From Pseudomonadota bacterium (lineage in GTDB: Bacteria > Pseudomonadota > Gammaproteobacteria > Steroidobacterales > Steroidobacteraceae), in contig JAKAFQ010000179.1 in NCBI GenBank assembly GCA_021817875.1, positions 1-7,693 of the forward strand: a stretch of 7,693 nucleotides of DNA, in the 5' to 3' direction. The notes below the pieces were generated by a model. It saw nothing but the letters and a program-made list of their open reading frames with translations. It was not told the DNA's origin and searched no databases. Each line of letters begins with the position of its first letter. Position 1 is the first letter of the stretch. Of the stretch, positions 1 to 6,442 are shown one piece after another. A program made the position numbers and the translations under genes.

Positions 1-1
1 C

Positions 2-592
<591 letters not shown>

Positions 593-666
593 AGCACTGT
601 GCGTCGGCTTGCGGGAGTGTCTCGCGAGGGGTGATCCGCGCGCGTTTTGCCCAGCGGTCAGGCCCG

Positions 667-1647
667 TCAGCCGAGCGTCGCGCGCCCCTGGCTTCGCAGC
701 TGCGCTGCGGCCTCGGCGGCCAGCCGCTCGAGGATCGACGCCGCCGGCTCGATCGAGTGGATCACACCGGCCGCCTCGCCGAACCAGACACCGGTGTGCT
801 CAGGGTCTCCCGCTTCGAATGCCTGCCGGTAGCGCGGTCCTTCGATCGCCACGGCGGCCTCGAGCGCGTCCTCGCGTCCGTGCCATCGCTCGGTGAAGGC
901 GTTGCGGCGGATCCGCGCGGTGAAGCCGCGCGGCCACGGGATCTGGCGGGCGATATCCGCGATGTTCGTGCGTACCGTGCCGTCTCCATCCGTCTCCAGG
1001 ATGGCGCGGTGGTGGCCTTGTCTGACCAGCGCCTCGCATGACGCCCACAGTCGCGTGCCGAGAAGCACCCCGTCGGCACCGAGCATCAGCGCGGCCGCCA
1101 GGCCACGGCCGTCGCCGATGCCGCCGGCGGCGAGCAGGAGCGTGCCGGGCGCGTGCGCCGCGAGATGGTCGGCGACTTCAGGGACGAAGCTCAAGGTTCC
1201 GCGAAGCGCCCCGTGGCCGCCGGCCTCAGCCCCCTGTGCCACCACGATATCCGCGCCCGCCTCCACGGCGTCCATCACGTGTCCCATGTCCTGGCATTGG
1301 CAGATGAGCACGGCGCCGGCTGTTCGGATCGCTTCGACGAAGGGGCGCGGGTCGCCGAAGGACAGCATCACCGCGGCGGGTCGGTGTCGGAGGACATCGG
1401 TCAGCAGCGAGGGGGATTTGCGCAGCGACCAGGTGATGAATCCAACGCCCACGCGCTCGCCGCCCGCGGTCTCGAACTGTTGCGCGAGCCAGGTCGGGTC
1501 ACCGTAGCCGCCGCCAATCAGACCGAGGCCGCCGGCGCGGGTGACGGCAGCGGCGAGCGCGCCGCCCCCGGCAAAGGCCATGGGCGCCGAGACAATGGGG
1601 TGGCGCAGGCGCAGCGATCGGGTGAGACGGGTGGCGAGGGTGATCAT
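667..1647 (-). CDS. Nitronate monooxygenase family FMN-dependent oxidoreductase
   Basis: A 326-residue TIM-barrel flavoprotein of the nitronate monooxygenase (former 2-nitropropane dioxygenase) family. Proven members oxidise alkyl nitronates such as propionate-3-nitronate with FMN and O2 in the cytoplasm; the substrate of this one is unknown. The N-terminal strand ends in the family signature HPIVSAPMAFAGG (residues 16-28). QGAEAGGHG at 138-146 carries the histidine (H145) expected as catalytic base. A phosphate-binding glycine-rich segment runs from AAGGIGDGRG at 173-182 to GADGVLLGTR at 190-199. A conserved C-terminal end, VWFGEAAGVIHSI, sits at 287-299. Length is normal. I chose the ATG at 1647 because family proteins begin close to their first beta strand. 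A GTG 18 bp further upstream (1665) is possible but lies at the edge of the palindromic element; neither start has a clear Shine-Dalgarno. It is last in a minus-strand set with the isomerase gene, 86 bp upstream. Some family members are enoyl reductases (FabK-like), so the exact reaction is open. Confidence 0.88.
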   Translation of the reverse strand: MITLATRLTRSLRLRHPIVSAPMAFAGGGALAAAVTRAGGLGLIGGGYGDPTWLAQQFETAGGERVGVGFITWSLRKSPSLLTDVLRHRPAAVMLSFGDPRPFVEAIRTAGAVLICQCQDMGHVMDAVEAGADIVVAQGAEAGGHGALRGTLSFVPEVADHLAAHAPGTLLLAAGGIGDGRGLAAALMLGADGVLLGTRLWASCEALVRQGHHRAILETDGDGTVRTNIADIARQIPWPRGFTARIRRNAFTERWHGREDALEAAVAIEGPRYRQAFEAGDPEHTGVWFGEAAGVIHSIEPAASILERLAAEAAAQLRSQGRATLG

Positions 1648-1668
1648 CGAACGGTGAGGCCGCACACC

Positions 1669-1711
1669 GGGACGGTCACCGTCCCCGGGGTCAGTCGGCT
1701 GACCCCGGGGA
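1669..1711. repeat. Overlapping double palindrome, REP-like, in the isomerase-NMO gap
   Basis: Two inverted repeats overlap by four bases. The first is GGGACGGT/ACCGTCCC with one central base (1669-1685). The second has 13-bp perfect arms, TCCCCGGGGTCAG (1682-1694) and CTGACCCCGGGGA (1699-1711), around a TCGG loop. Either can form a very stable hairpin on both strands. No T-run follows on the minus strand, so a classical intrinsic terminator for the isomerase gene is not supported. Position between two co-directional genes and the GGGGTCAG/CTGACCCC core resemble REP elements mobilised by RAYT transposases; that identity is inference, and no second copy is seen in the window. It could also stabilise the 3' end of the isomerase mRNA or attenuate transcription into the NMO gene. 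Confidence 0.75.
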
Positions 1712-1733
1712 GGATTCGCGGCCGTTGAGGCGC

Positions 1734-2636
1734 TCAGCCGGCGGGTGAGGGCGATGGCGCGGCGACGGCCGGCGGCCCCGCCTGACCCTTGGTCTGGCCG
1801 TCGGTCTTCGTGTCGAGGTAGGTGACGATCTTGTCCTTGCCGAGCAGCGTGTCGGTGTAGGCGCGGAACGCCTTTGCCTCGACGATCTGCACCAGGCGGC
1901 TCTTGACCGAATCAAAGGGCGGCGGTGCGAGCGGACGGGTGCCGAGCAGCTCGATGACGTGCCAGCCGAACTGGGTATGCACCGGGGTGTCGGTGTACTG
2001 GCCGACCTTGAGCTTGGCGAGCGCATCGGAGAAGGGCTTGACCATGTGATTGAGCGTGAACCAGCCGAGGTCACCGCCATTGGCCTTGGACGGGTCGATG
2101 GAGTATTTCCTGGCGAGCTCGGCGAAGTTCCCGCCGTGCTTGAGGTCCCCGATGATCTTCTCGGCGAGCGCCTGGTTCTTCACCAGGATGTGCTCGGCGT
2201 GATACTCGGTCTTCGGCATGGCGGCGATCTGGGTGTTGTATTCGGCCTGAAGCTGCGAGTCGCTCGGCTGGCGTCCGGCGAGGAACTTGTTCGAGACCGC
2301 CTGCTCGAGGATGTTCAGACGCGAGAGCTCCAGAAGCGATGCCGTGTTCGTCTGCTTGTCCAGGCCTTCCTTGATCGCCTGTTGTGCCACGGCCTGGGCG
2401 CGGATCAGGCTGTCGAGCGCGAGTGCGCGCTGCTGCGGGGTGAGCGTGCTCGAGTCGCGACCCGTGACGCCCTTGACGTAGAACTCGTAGAGGTCACGGC
2501 TGATGGGCGTGCCGTTGACCGTCGCGACCGCGGTCGAAGCGCTGCGGGTCGCAGGGGACTTCGGCTGGCACGCGGCGAGGCTCGCCAGGGCGCAGGCGAT
2601 GCAGAGAATCCTGAAGTGCTTCATTGAGATGCTCAT
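1734..2636 (-). CDS. Lipoprotein peptidyl-prolyl cis-trans isomerase (parvulin/PpiC-SurA type)
   Basis: A 300-residue secreted folding factor expected to catalyse prolyl isomerisation of envelope proteins. The N-terminus is a signal peptide (positively charged KHFR, hydrophobic stretch 10-22) ending in lipobox LAAC with Cys23, so it is predicted to be a lipid-anchored envelope lipoprotein. A SurA-N-like helical region covers about 36-135 (VATVNGTPISRDLYEFYV, then LNILEQAV). The parvulin domain spans about 145-233, with EYHAEHILV (H149), FAELARKYSIDPSKANGGDLGWF and the closing FGWHVIEL (H226), the usual conserved positions. A Pro/Ala-rich tail follows from 286. The start is ATG at 2636; an in-frame ATG four codons later (2624) also keeps the signal peptide, and neither has a good ribosome site. 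It lies 51 bp downstream of bolA on the same strand, so co-transcription is likely. The PrsA/PpiD/SurA distinction is not settled; no specific symbol is justified. Confidence 0.92.
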   Translation of the reverse strand: MSISMKHFRILCIACALASLAACQPKSPATRSASTAVATVNGTPISRDLYEFYVKGVTGRDSSTLTPQQRALALDSLIRAQAVAQQAIKEGLDKQTNTASLLELSRLNILEQAVSNKFLAGRQPSDSQLQAEYNTQIAAMPKTEYHAEHILVKNQALAEKIIGDLKHGGNFAELARKYSIDPSKANGGDLGWFTLNHMVKPFSDALAKLKVGQYTDTPVHTQFGWHVIELLGTRPLAPPPFDSVKSRLVQIVEAKAFRAYTDTLLGKDKIVTYLDTKTDGQTKGQAGPPAVAAPSPSPAG

Positions 2637-2687
2637 TGAGTGGTGGTGGGCAGAGGATTGGACGTCGGCCGCAGGCGCCGGCGCGGG

Positions 2688-2996
2688 TCAGGGCGCGGAT
2701 CGCCGTGCGCTTCGCGGGGCCGTGGCGTGGATCGTCACCGCATGGATGCCGCGGCCCATCAGCGATGCGAGCGCCTCGTAAACCATGCGGTGCCGCTCGA
2801 GCGGCGAGCGGCCCGCGAACGAGTGTGATTCGAGCGCGATGCGGAAGTGCCCTCCGGAGCGGGCCCCCTCGTGTCCGGCATGCCGGGCGCTGTCATCGAG
2901 GACTTCGAGCGACAGCGGCGAGAACACGCGCTCGAGCAGGGTGTGGATCTGCTCGGCGGTGACGCTGACCGGGGCTTCGGTTGCGGAAGAGATCAT
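2688..2996 (-). CDS. bolA: BolA family protein
   Basis: A 102-residue BolA-fold protein, close to the 105 residues of E. coli BolA. Members pair with monothiol glutaredoxins around a [2Fe-2S] cluster and act in iron-sulfur handling; E. coli BolA also affects morphology and acts as a transcription factor in stationary phase. Seen here: N-terminal helix VTAEQIHTLLERVFSPLSLEVLDDSARH, a GGHFRIALES strand (residues about 49-58), and the class signature RHRMVYEAL (about 68-76) followed by HAVTIHA with the C-terminal histidines expected for cluster or nucleic acid binding. The tail is Arg/Ser-rich. I chose ATG 2996 because it gives the normal length. The frame stays open upstream, and an ATG at 3038 has an AAGGA four bases before it, which would add 14 residues (MIRDLDHTLRPPHR). 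It heads the minus-strand group with the isomerase. IbaG is the other subfamily, but the RHRMVY signature fits BolA better. Confidence 0.93.
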   Translation of the reverse strand: MISSATEAPVSVTAEQIHTLLERVFSPLSLEVLDDSARHAGHEGARSGGHFRIALESHSFAGRSPLERHRMVYEALASLMGRGIHAVTIHATAPRSARRSAP

Positions 2997-3336
2997 CCGG
3001 TGGGGCGGTCGCAGGGTATGGTCAAGATCACGTATCATCCCATCCTTGGCGCGCGGACTCCAGTATTCGCGCGGTTGAACAGCGCCGCCGTCGCAGGGCA
3101 AGATAGCGTGAGACTGGTCAAGAATACAGTAATGCAGCGGGACCGCGACGCGCGTTTCGAGCGCGGGCGTCCATTGGCCGAGCGGGCAGGGTGGGGTCCA
3201 CGATGAGCCCCCCGACTGCGGCAATCCCCTCGCTCGTGGGTGACGATGAGGTCACGGCGTATGGGTGCTCCGGTCGGAGCCTCGAGTCTCGGAACCGCAT
3301 CCCAGGAAACTGGACCCGGCGCCGGGCGACGGGCGC
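2997..3336. other. Divergent intergenic region between bolA and yciO
   Basis: This 340-bp gap separates two outward-facing genes. Frames across it are open in places but show no recognisable protein; the in-frame extension of bolA to 3224 has no family similarity. It is less GC-rich around 3019-3135 than the rest of the window, as expected for a promoter zone, yet I cannot name a convincing -35/-10 pair on either strand. Notable contents: direct repeats of GTCGCAGGG (3008-3016, 3090-3098) and TGGTCAAGA (3019-3027, 3115-3123); a stem GCTCCG/CGGAGC (3267-3280); and a perfect 12-bp palindrome CCCGGCGCCGGG (3315-3326) ending 10 bases before the yciO start. Some relatives carry a PHP-domain gene before yciO; none is seen here. 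Confidence 0.7.
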
Positions 3337-4053
3337 ATGAGCCAATACCTCGAGCTGCATCCCGTCACGCCGCAGACCCGCCTGATCCGCATCGCCGCCG
3401 GCATCGTGCGGGCCGGCGGCATCATTGCCTATCCGACCGATTCCTGCTATGCGTTGGGCTGGCACATCGGTGATGCCCGCGCGATCGAGCGGGTGCGGCG
3501 GATCCGCCGGGCGGATCGTCACCATCACTTCACGCTGGTCTGCGCGAACCTCGCCGAGGTGGGACGGTTCGCGAGGATCGACACGTGGCAGTTCCGGATG
3601 CTGCGCAGCTGCCTCCCCGGGCCTTACACTTTCCTGCTGAAGGCGACCCGCGAGACGCCCCGGCGACTGCAGCATGAGCGGCGACGCACCATCGGGGTGC
3701 GTATCCCGTCGCACCCCGTGCCCCAACTGCTGCTGGCCGAACTCGGCGAGCCGCTCATGAGCTCGACGCTGATCGTGCCGGATGAGCCGGAGTCCCTGAG
3801 TGCAGCTCCCGCGAGTGCGGACGTCGCCGAGGATCGCCGTCGCGAACGGGAAGGGTCCGAGGCGATCCCGGCGAGTCCGCTCACCTCGGGCCGGGAGATC
3901 CAGCGGCGCCTGGAGCACGAGATCGACGCCGTGCTGGACGGAGGGGACTGCGGAGTGGAGCCGACCACAGTGGTGGATCTGTCGGTGACGCCGCCCGTGG
4001 TGCTGAGGCAGGGCAAAGGACCGCTGGCGCCGATCCTCGGAGCCTCGGGTTGA
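3337..4053 (+). CDS. yciO: YciO-type protein of the Sua5/YrdC family (threonylcarbamoyl-AMP synthase-like)
   Basis: A 238-residue YrdC-fold protein that aligns from its first residue with E. coli YciO (MSQ...HP..PQ.RLI.A..IVR.GG.I.YPTDS.YALG). Sua5/TsaC enzymes make threonylcarbamoyl-AMP for the t6A tRNA modification; YciO paralogues have a less certain role. Visible motifs: YPTDS (32-36), HHFTLVCANL (63-72), PGPYTFLLKATRETPRRL (94-111), RRTIGVRIPSHPVPQLL (116-132), SSTL (142-145) and PTTVVDL (209-215). The SxN motif of true TsaC appears as S-T-L, as in YciO, which supports the YciO assignment over TsaC. Between IVP (146-148) and the helix REIQRRLEHEIDAVLDGG (186-203) there is about 30 extra residues relative to E. 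coli, Asp/Glu/Arg/Ser-rich. The start ATG 3337 is chosen by similarity; an in-frame ATG at 3265 would add 24 unmatched residues. It is 121 bp from trpS and may have its own promoter in the divergent gap. Confidence 0.9.
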   Translation: MSQYLELHPVTPQTRLIRIAAGIVRAGGIIAYPTDSCYALGWHIGDARAIERVRRIRRADRHHHFTLVCANLAEVGRFARIDTWQFRMLRSCLPGPYTFLLKATRETPRRLQHERRRTIGVRIPSHPVPQLLLAELGEPLMSSTLIVPDEPESLSAAPASADVAEDRRREREGSEAIPASPLTSGREIQRRLEHEIDAVLDGGDCGVEPTTVVDLSVTPPVVLRQGKGPLAPILGASG

Positions 4054-4139
4054 GCGGCCACGCGGGCGATTGCGGAGAAAGCGGCCTGCGACAGCAGGAA
4101 CTGCCGGTCCATCCGGGGCTGCCAGAGGCACGGGCGAGG

Positions 4140-4145
4140 TATACT
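4140..4145 (+). promoter_or_regulatory. Candidate sigma-70 -10 element for trpS
   Basis: TATACT is a one-mismatch match to the -10 consensus TATAAT in otherwise GC-rich DNA, 29 bases before the trpS ATG, followed by an AT-rich patch (GAAGGTTTAATC) suitable for initiation near 4152. The -35 region at a 17-bp spacing (GGCTGC, 4117-4122) is poor, and there is no TGN extension, so strength and identity are uncertain. If real, the mRNA would have a leader of about 20-25 bases, too short for a T-box or attenuator, and would cover trpS-scpA-scpB. Confidence 0.4.
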
Positions 4146-4174
4146 GAAGGTTTAATCATGCGAGAACAGCTTCG

Positions 4175-5389
4175 ATGAGCACTCCCTCTCCCGGCGGCCG
4201 CGTTCTGTCCGGCATGCGGCCTACGGGCCGGCTGCACCTGGGCAACTACCACGGGGCGCTTCGCAACTGGGTGCGGCTGCAGTACGAGTACGACTGCTTT
4301 TTCTTCGTCGCCGACTGGCACATGCTGACCACCGGCTACTCGGACACCGCACGATTGCCGGAGTTCGTACACGAGGTGCTGATCGACTGGCTGGCGGCGG
4401 GCCTGAACCCCGGTGTCGCGACGCTGTTCATCCAGTCTCACGTGCCGGAGCACGCCGAGCTGCATCTGCTGCTCTCGATGATCACTCCGCTCGGCTGGCT
4501 CGAGCGGGTGCCGAGCTACAAGGACCAGCAGGAGCAGCTCAAGGACCAGGATCTGGCGACCTACGGATTTCTGGGTTATCCGCTGCTGCAGAGCGCCGAC
4601 ATCCTGATCTACCGCGCCCAGCACGTGCCAGTGGGCGAGGACCAGGTGGCGCACGTGGAGCTCACCCGCGAGACCGCGCGCCGTTTCAACCACATCTACG
4701 GCCGCGAGGCGGATTTCGAGGACAAGGTGGAGCGCGCCATCAAGAGCCTGGGCGGGCGCAACACCACGCTGTACCGCCAGCTGCGGCGCAAGTTCCAGGA
4801 AGCCGGCGAGCAGCAGGCGCTCGAGCGTGGCCGGGCGCTCGTGCACAGCAACACCCGCCTGACCGTCGCGGACCGCGACCGCCTGCTCGGGTACCTGGAG
4901 GGCACCGGCGTCACCATCCTGCCGGAGCCGCAGGTGCTGCTGACGGAGACGCCGAGGGTGCCGGGGCTCGATGGACGCAAGATGTCCAAGTCCTACGGCA
5001 ACACCATCGAACTGCGTGAGGATCCGCAGTCGGTCGAACGTAAGCTTCGTGCGATGAAGACCGATCCGGCACGGGCGCGACGCACCGACCCGGGCGAGCC
5101 CGAGCGTTGTCCGGTGTGGGATCTGCACAAGATCTACTGCGGCGAGGACATCCGCAAATGGGTGGTCGAGGGCTGCCGGTCGGCCGGCATCGGTTGTCTG
5201 GAGTGCAAGCAACCGGTCATCGACAAGGTCCTCGCCGAGGTCACGGAAATGCGCCGCCGAGCGCAGGAGTACACGGAGAATCCCGAGCTGTTGCGCGACA
5301 TCGTGGCCGAGGGTTCCGAAAAGGCGCGCGATGCGGCCCGCGAAACCCTGGAACAGGTCCGCCGTGCGATGCATCTGCGCAGCGACTGA
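4175..5389 (+). CDS. trpS: Tryptophanyl-tRNA synthetase
   Basis: A class I aminoacyl-tRNA synthetase that charges tRNA-Trp in the cytoplasm, 404 residues. GMRPTGRLHLGNYHGAL (13-29) contains the HIGH-box equivalent HLGN; KMSKS is at 269-273. The TrpRS signature VPVGEDQVAHVELTRETARRFN (151-172) binds substrate and GYPLLQSADILIY precedes it. Compared with the roughly 334-residue E. coli enzyme there is an insert at about 184-245 (DKVERAIKSLGG to GYLEGTGV), as in the longer pseudomonad/xanthomonad TrpRS. The C-terminal part has cysteines C312, C322, C334, C341 and C344, the latter three spaced C-x6-C-x2-C, close to the pattern that binds a [4Fe-4S] cluster in Thermotoga TrpRS. ATG 4175 is the only start compatible with the N-terminal fold; it has no clear Shine-Dalgarno. 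scpA begins 6 bp after its TGA, so the two are almost surely co-transcribed. Confidence 0.97.
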   Translation: MSTPSPGGRVLSGMRPTGRLHLGNYHGALRNWVRLQYEYDCFFFVADWHMLTTGYSDTARLPEFVHEVLIDWLAAGLNPGVATLFIQSHVPEHAELHLLLSMITPLGWLERVPSYKDQQEQLKDQDLATYGFLGYPLLQSADILIYRAQHVPVGEDQVAHVELTRETARRFNHIYGREADFEDKVERAIKSLGGRNTTLYRQLRRKFQEAGEQQALERGRALVHSNTRLTVADRDRLLGYLEGTGVTILPEPQVLLTETPRVPGLDGRKMSKSYGNTIELREDPQSVERKLRAMKTDPARARRTDPGEPERCPVWDLHKIYCGEDIRKWVVEGCRSAGIGCLECKQPVIDKVLAEVTEMRRRAQEYTENPELLRDIVAEGSEKARDAARETLEQVRRAMHLRSD

Positions 5390-5395
5390 CACGGC

Positions 5396-6442
5396 ATGGA
5401 ATCCTCTGAGACCCGCATTGACGAAGACGGTAGTGCCTTGGAAGAGGCCAAACCGCAACTGGCGCTGGTGTCGGGCGACACCGCTCAGGAACAACCGCAC
5501 CAGAGCCTGCCCGAGCAGGTGGAGATGCCCTTTGCCGTCGTCAACGGCGAACCGGTCACCGTTCTGCCGCGCGACCTGTACATCCCGCCGCAGGCGCTCG
5601 AGGTGTTTCTGGAAGCCTTCGAGGGACCGCTCGATCTGCTGCTGTACCTCATCCGCCGTCAGCATCTGGATATCCTGGACATCCCGCTCGCGGCGATCAC
5701 CCGGCAGTACATGCAGTACATCGAGCTGATGCAGGACCTGCAGCTCGAACTCGCCGGCGAGTACCTGGTGATGGCCGCGACGCTTGCCGAAATCAAATCG
5801 CGCATGCTGTTGCCCCGGCCGAAGACCTCCGCCGAGGGCGTCGAGGAGGACCCGCGGGCCGAGCTCGTGCGCCGCCTGCAGGAGTACGAGCGCTACAAGC
5901 GGGCCGCCGAGGACATCGATGCGTTGCCGAGGCTCGAGCGCGATCACTGGGCGGCGGTGGTCGAGCTCAGGGATCGTCAGGTGGTGCGCGCACTGCCGCA
6001 GGTCACCCTCAAGGAGATGCTGGTGGCCTTCCAGGAGCTGGTGGTGCGTGCGCAAATGTTCGCGCATCATCACATTCAGCGCGAGGCGCTGTCGGTGCGC
6101 GAGCGCATGGGCGACATTCTCGCCTCGCTCGAGCGCTCGAGCTTCGTGGAGTTCATCCGCTTGTTCCGGCCCGAAGAAGGCCGCCTGGGTGTGGCGGTCA
6201 CCTTCATGGCCATCCTGGAGCTGGTGCGCGAGGGATTGATCGACATCGTGCAGGCCGAACCGTACGCTGCGCTGCACGTACGGGCCGCGGGCCAGGCCCG
6301 CAACCTGCGCGTGGTTGCCGAGGCGCCGGAGGGCGAGGCAGGCGCGCCGGGGGAGCCCTCGACGAGCGGCGCCGGCGACGAGGGAAGTTCCTGGGAAGAG
6401 CCTTCGGAGGAAGAGGTGCCGAGAGAGTCCGCCGATGAGTGA
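5396..6442 (+). CDS. scpA: Segregation and condensation protein A (kleisin ScpA)
   Basis: ScpA is the kleisin that bridges SMC heads and, with dimeric ScpB, forms the condensin that organises and segregates the chromosome. In this 348-residue protein the SMC neck-binding N-terminal domain begins with VFLEAFEGPLDLLLYLI (70-86), the family signature, then HLDILDIPLAAITRQYMQYI (90-109) and LAGEYLVMAATLAEIKSRMLLP (119-140). The middle is a charged helical linker that binds ScpB (RAELVRRLQEYERYKRAAE, 154-172). The C-terminal winged helix that contacts the SMC cap is about 229-290 (RFL-like VEFIRLFRPEEG, then VTFMAILELVREGLI). Residues 43-66 (EMPFAVVNGEPVTVLPRDLYIP) are an N-terminal extension I recall as shared by gammaproteobacterial ScpA; 1-42 and the acidic tail after 303 look disordered. 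It starts 6 bp after trpS without an obvious ribosome site and overlaps scpB by 8 bp. The smc gene is not in the window. Confidence 0.96.
   Translation: MESSETRIDEDGSALEEAKPQLALVSGDTAQEQPHQSLPEQVEMPFAVVNGEPVTVLPRDLYIPPQALEVFLEAFEGPLDLLLYLIRRQHLDILDIPLAAITRQYMQYIELMQDLQLELAGEYLVMAATLAEIKSRMLLPRPKTSAEGVEEDPRAELVRRLQEYERYKRAAEDIDALPRLERDHWAAVVELRDRQVVRALPQVTLKEMLVAFQELVVRAQMFAHHHIQREALSVRERMGDILASLERSSFVEFIRLFRPEEGRLGVAVTFMAILELVREGLIDIVQAEPYAALHVRAAGQARNLRVVAEAPEGEAGAPGEPSTSGAGDEGSSWEEPSEEEVPRESADE

Noticed and set aside
593..666. A terminator between the convergent ligA and NMO genes.
   Set aside because: Only a short CTCGCGAG palindrome and a TTTT outside any stem are seen; no hairpin followed by a T-run on either strand.
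1959..2627. A 222-codon plus-strand frame opposite the isomerase gene.
   Set aside because: Antisense shadow; the minus strand has a clear lipoprotein signal and parvulin domain here.
3075..3130. TTGAAC at 3075-3080 with AAGATA or TACAGT downstream as a yciO promoter, and TTGACC words on the minus strand for bolA.
   Set aside because: No pair has a spacing of 16-18 bases with an acceptable second hexamer, so no promoter is called.
2997..3224. The 76-residue in-frame extension upstream of BolA.
   Set aside because: Nothing in it resembles BolA N-termini, and it runs through the presumed promoter zone. BolA has normal length from 2996; only the 14-residue extension to 3038 is worth keeping as an alternative.
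3118..4131. A 337-codon minus-strand frame covering yciO.
   Set aside because: Shadow of yciO; low-complexity Arg/Pro/Ala product with no domain.
4054..4139. A site-2 protease gene remnant, or a trp attenuator, between yciO and trpS.
   Set aside because: Translation of the frames gives no protease motif, there is no run of Trp codons, and no convincing terminator/antiterminator pair is visible.
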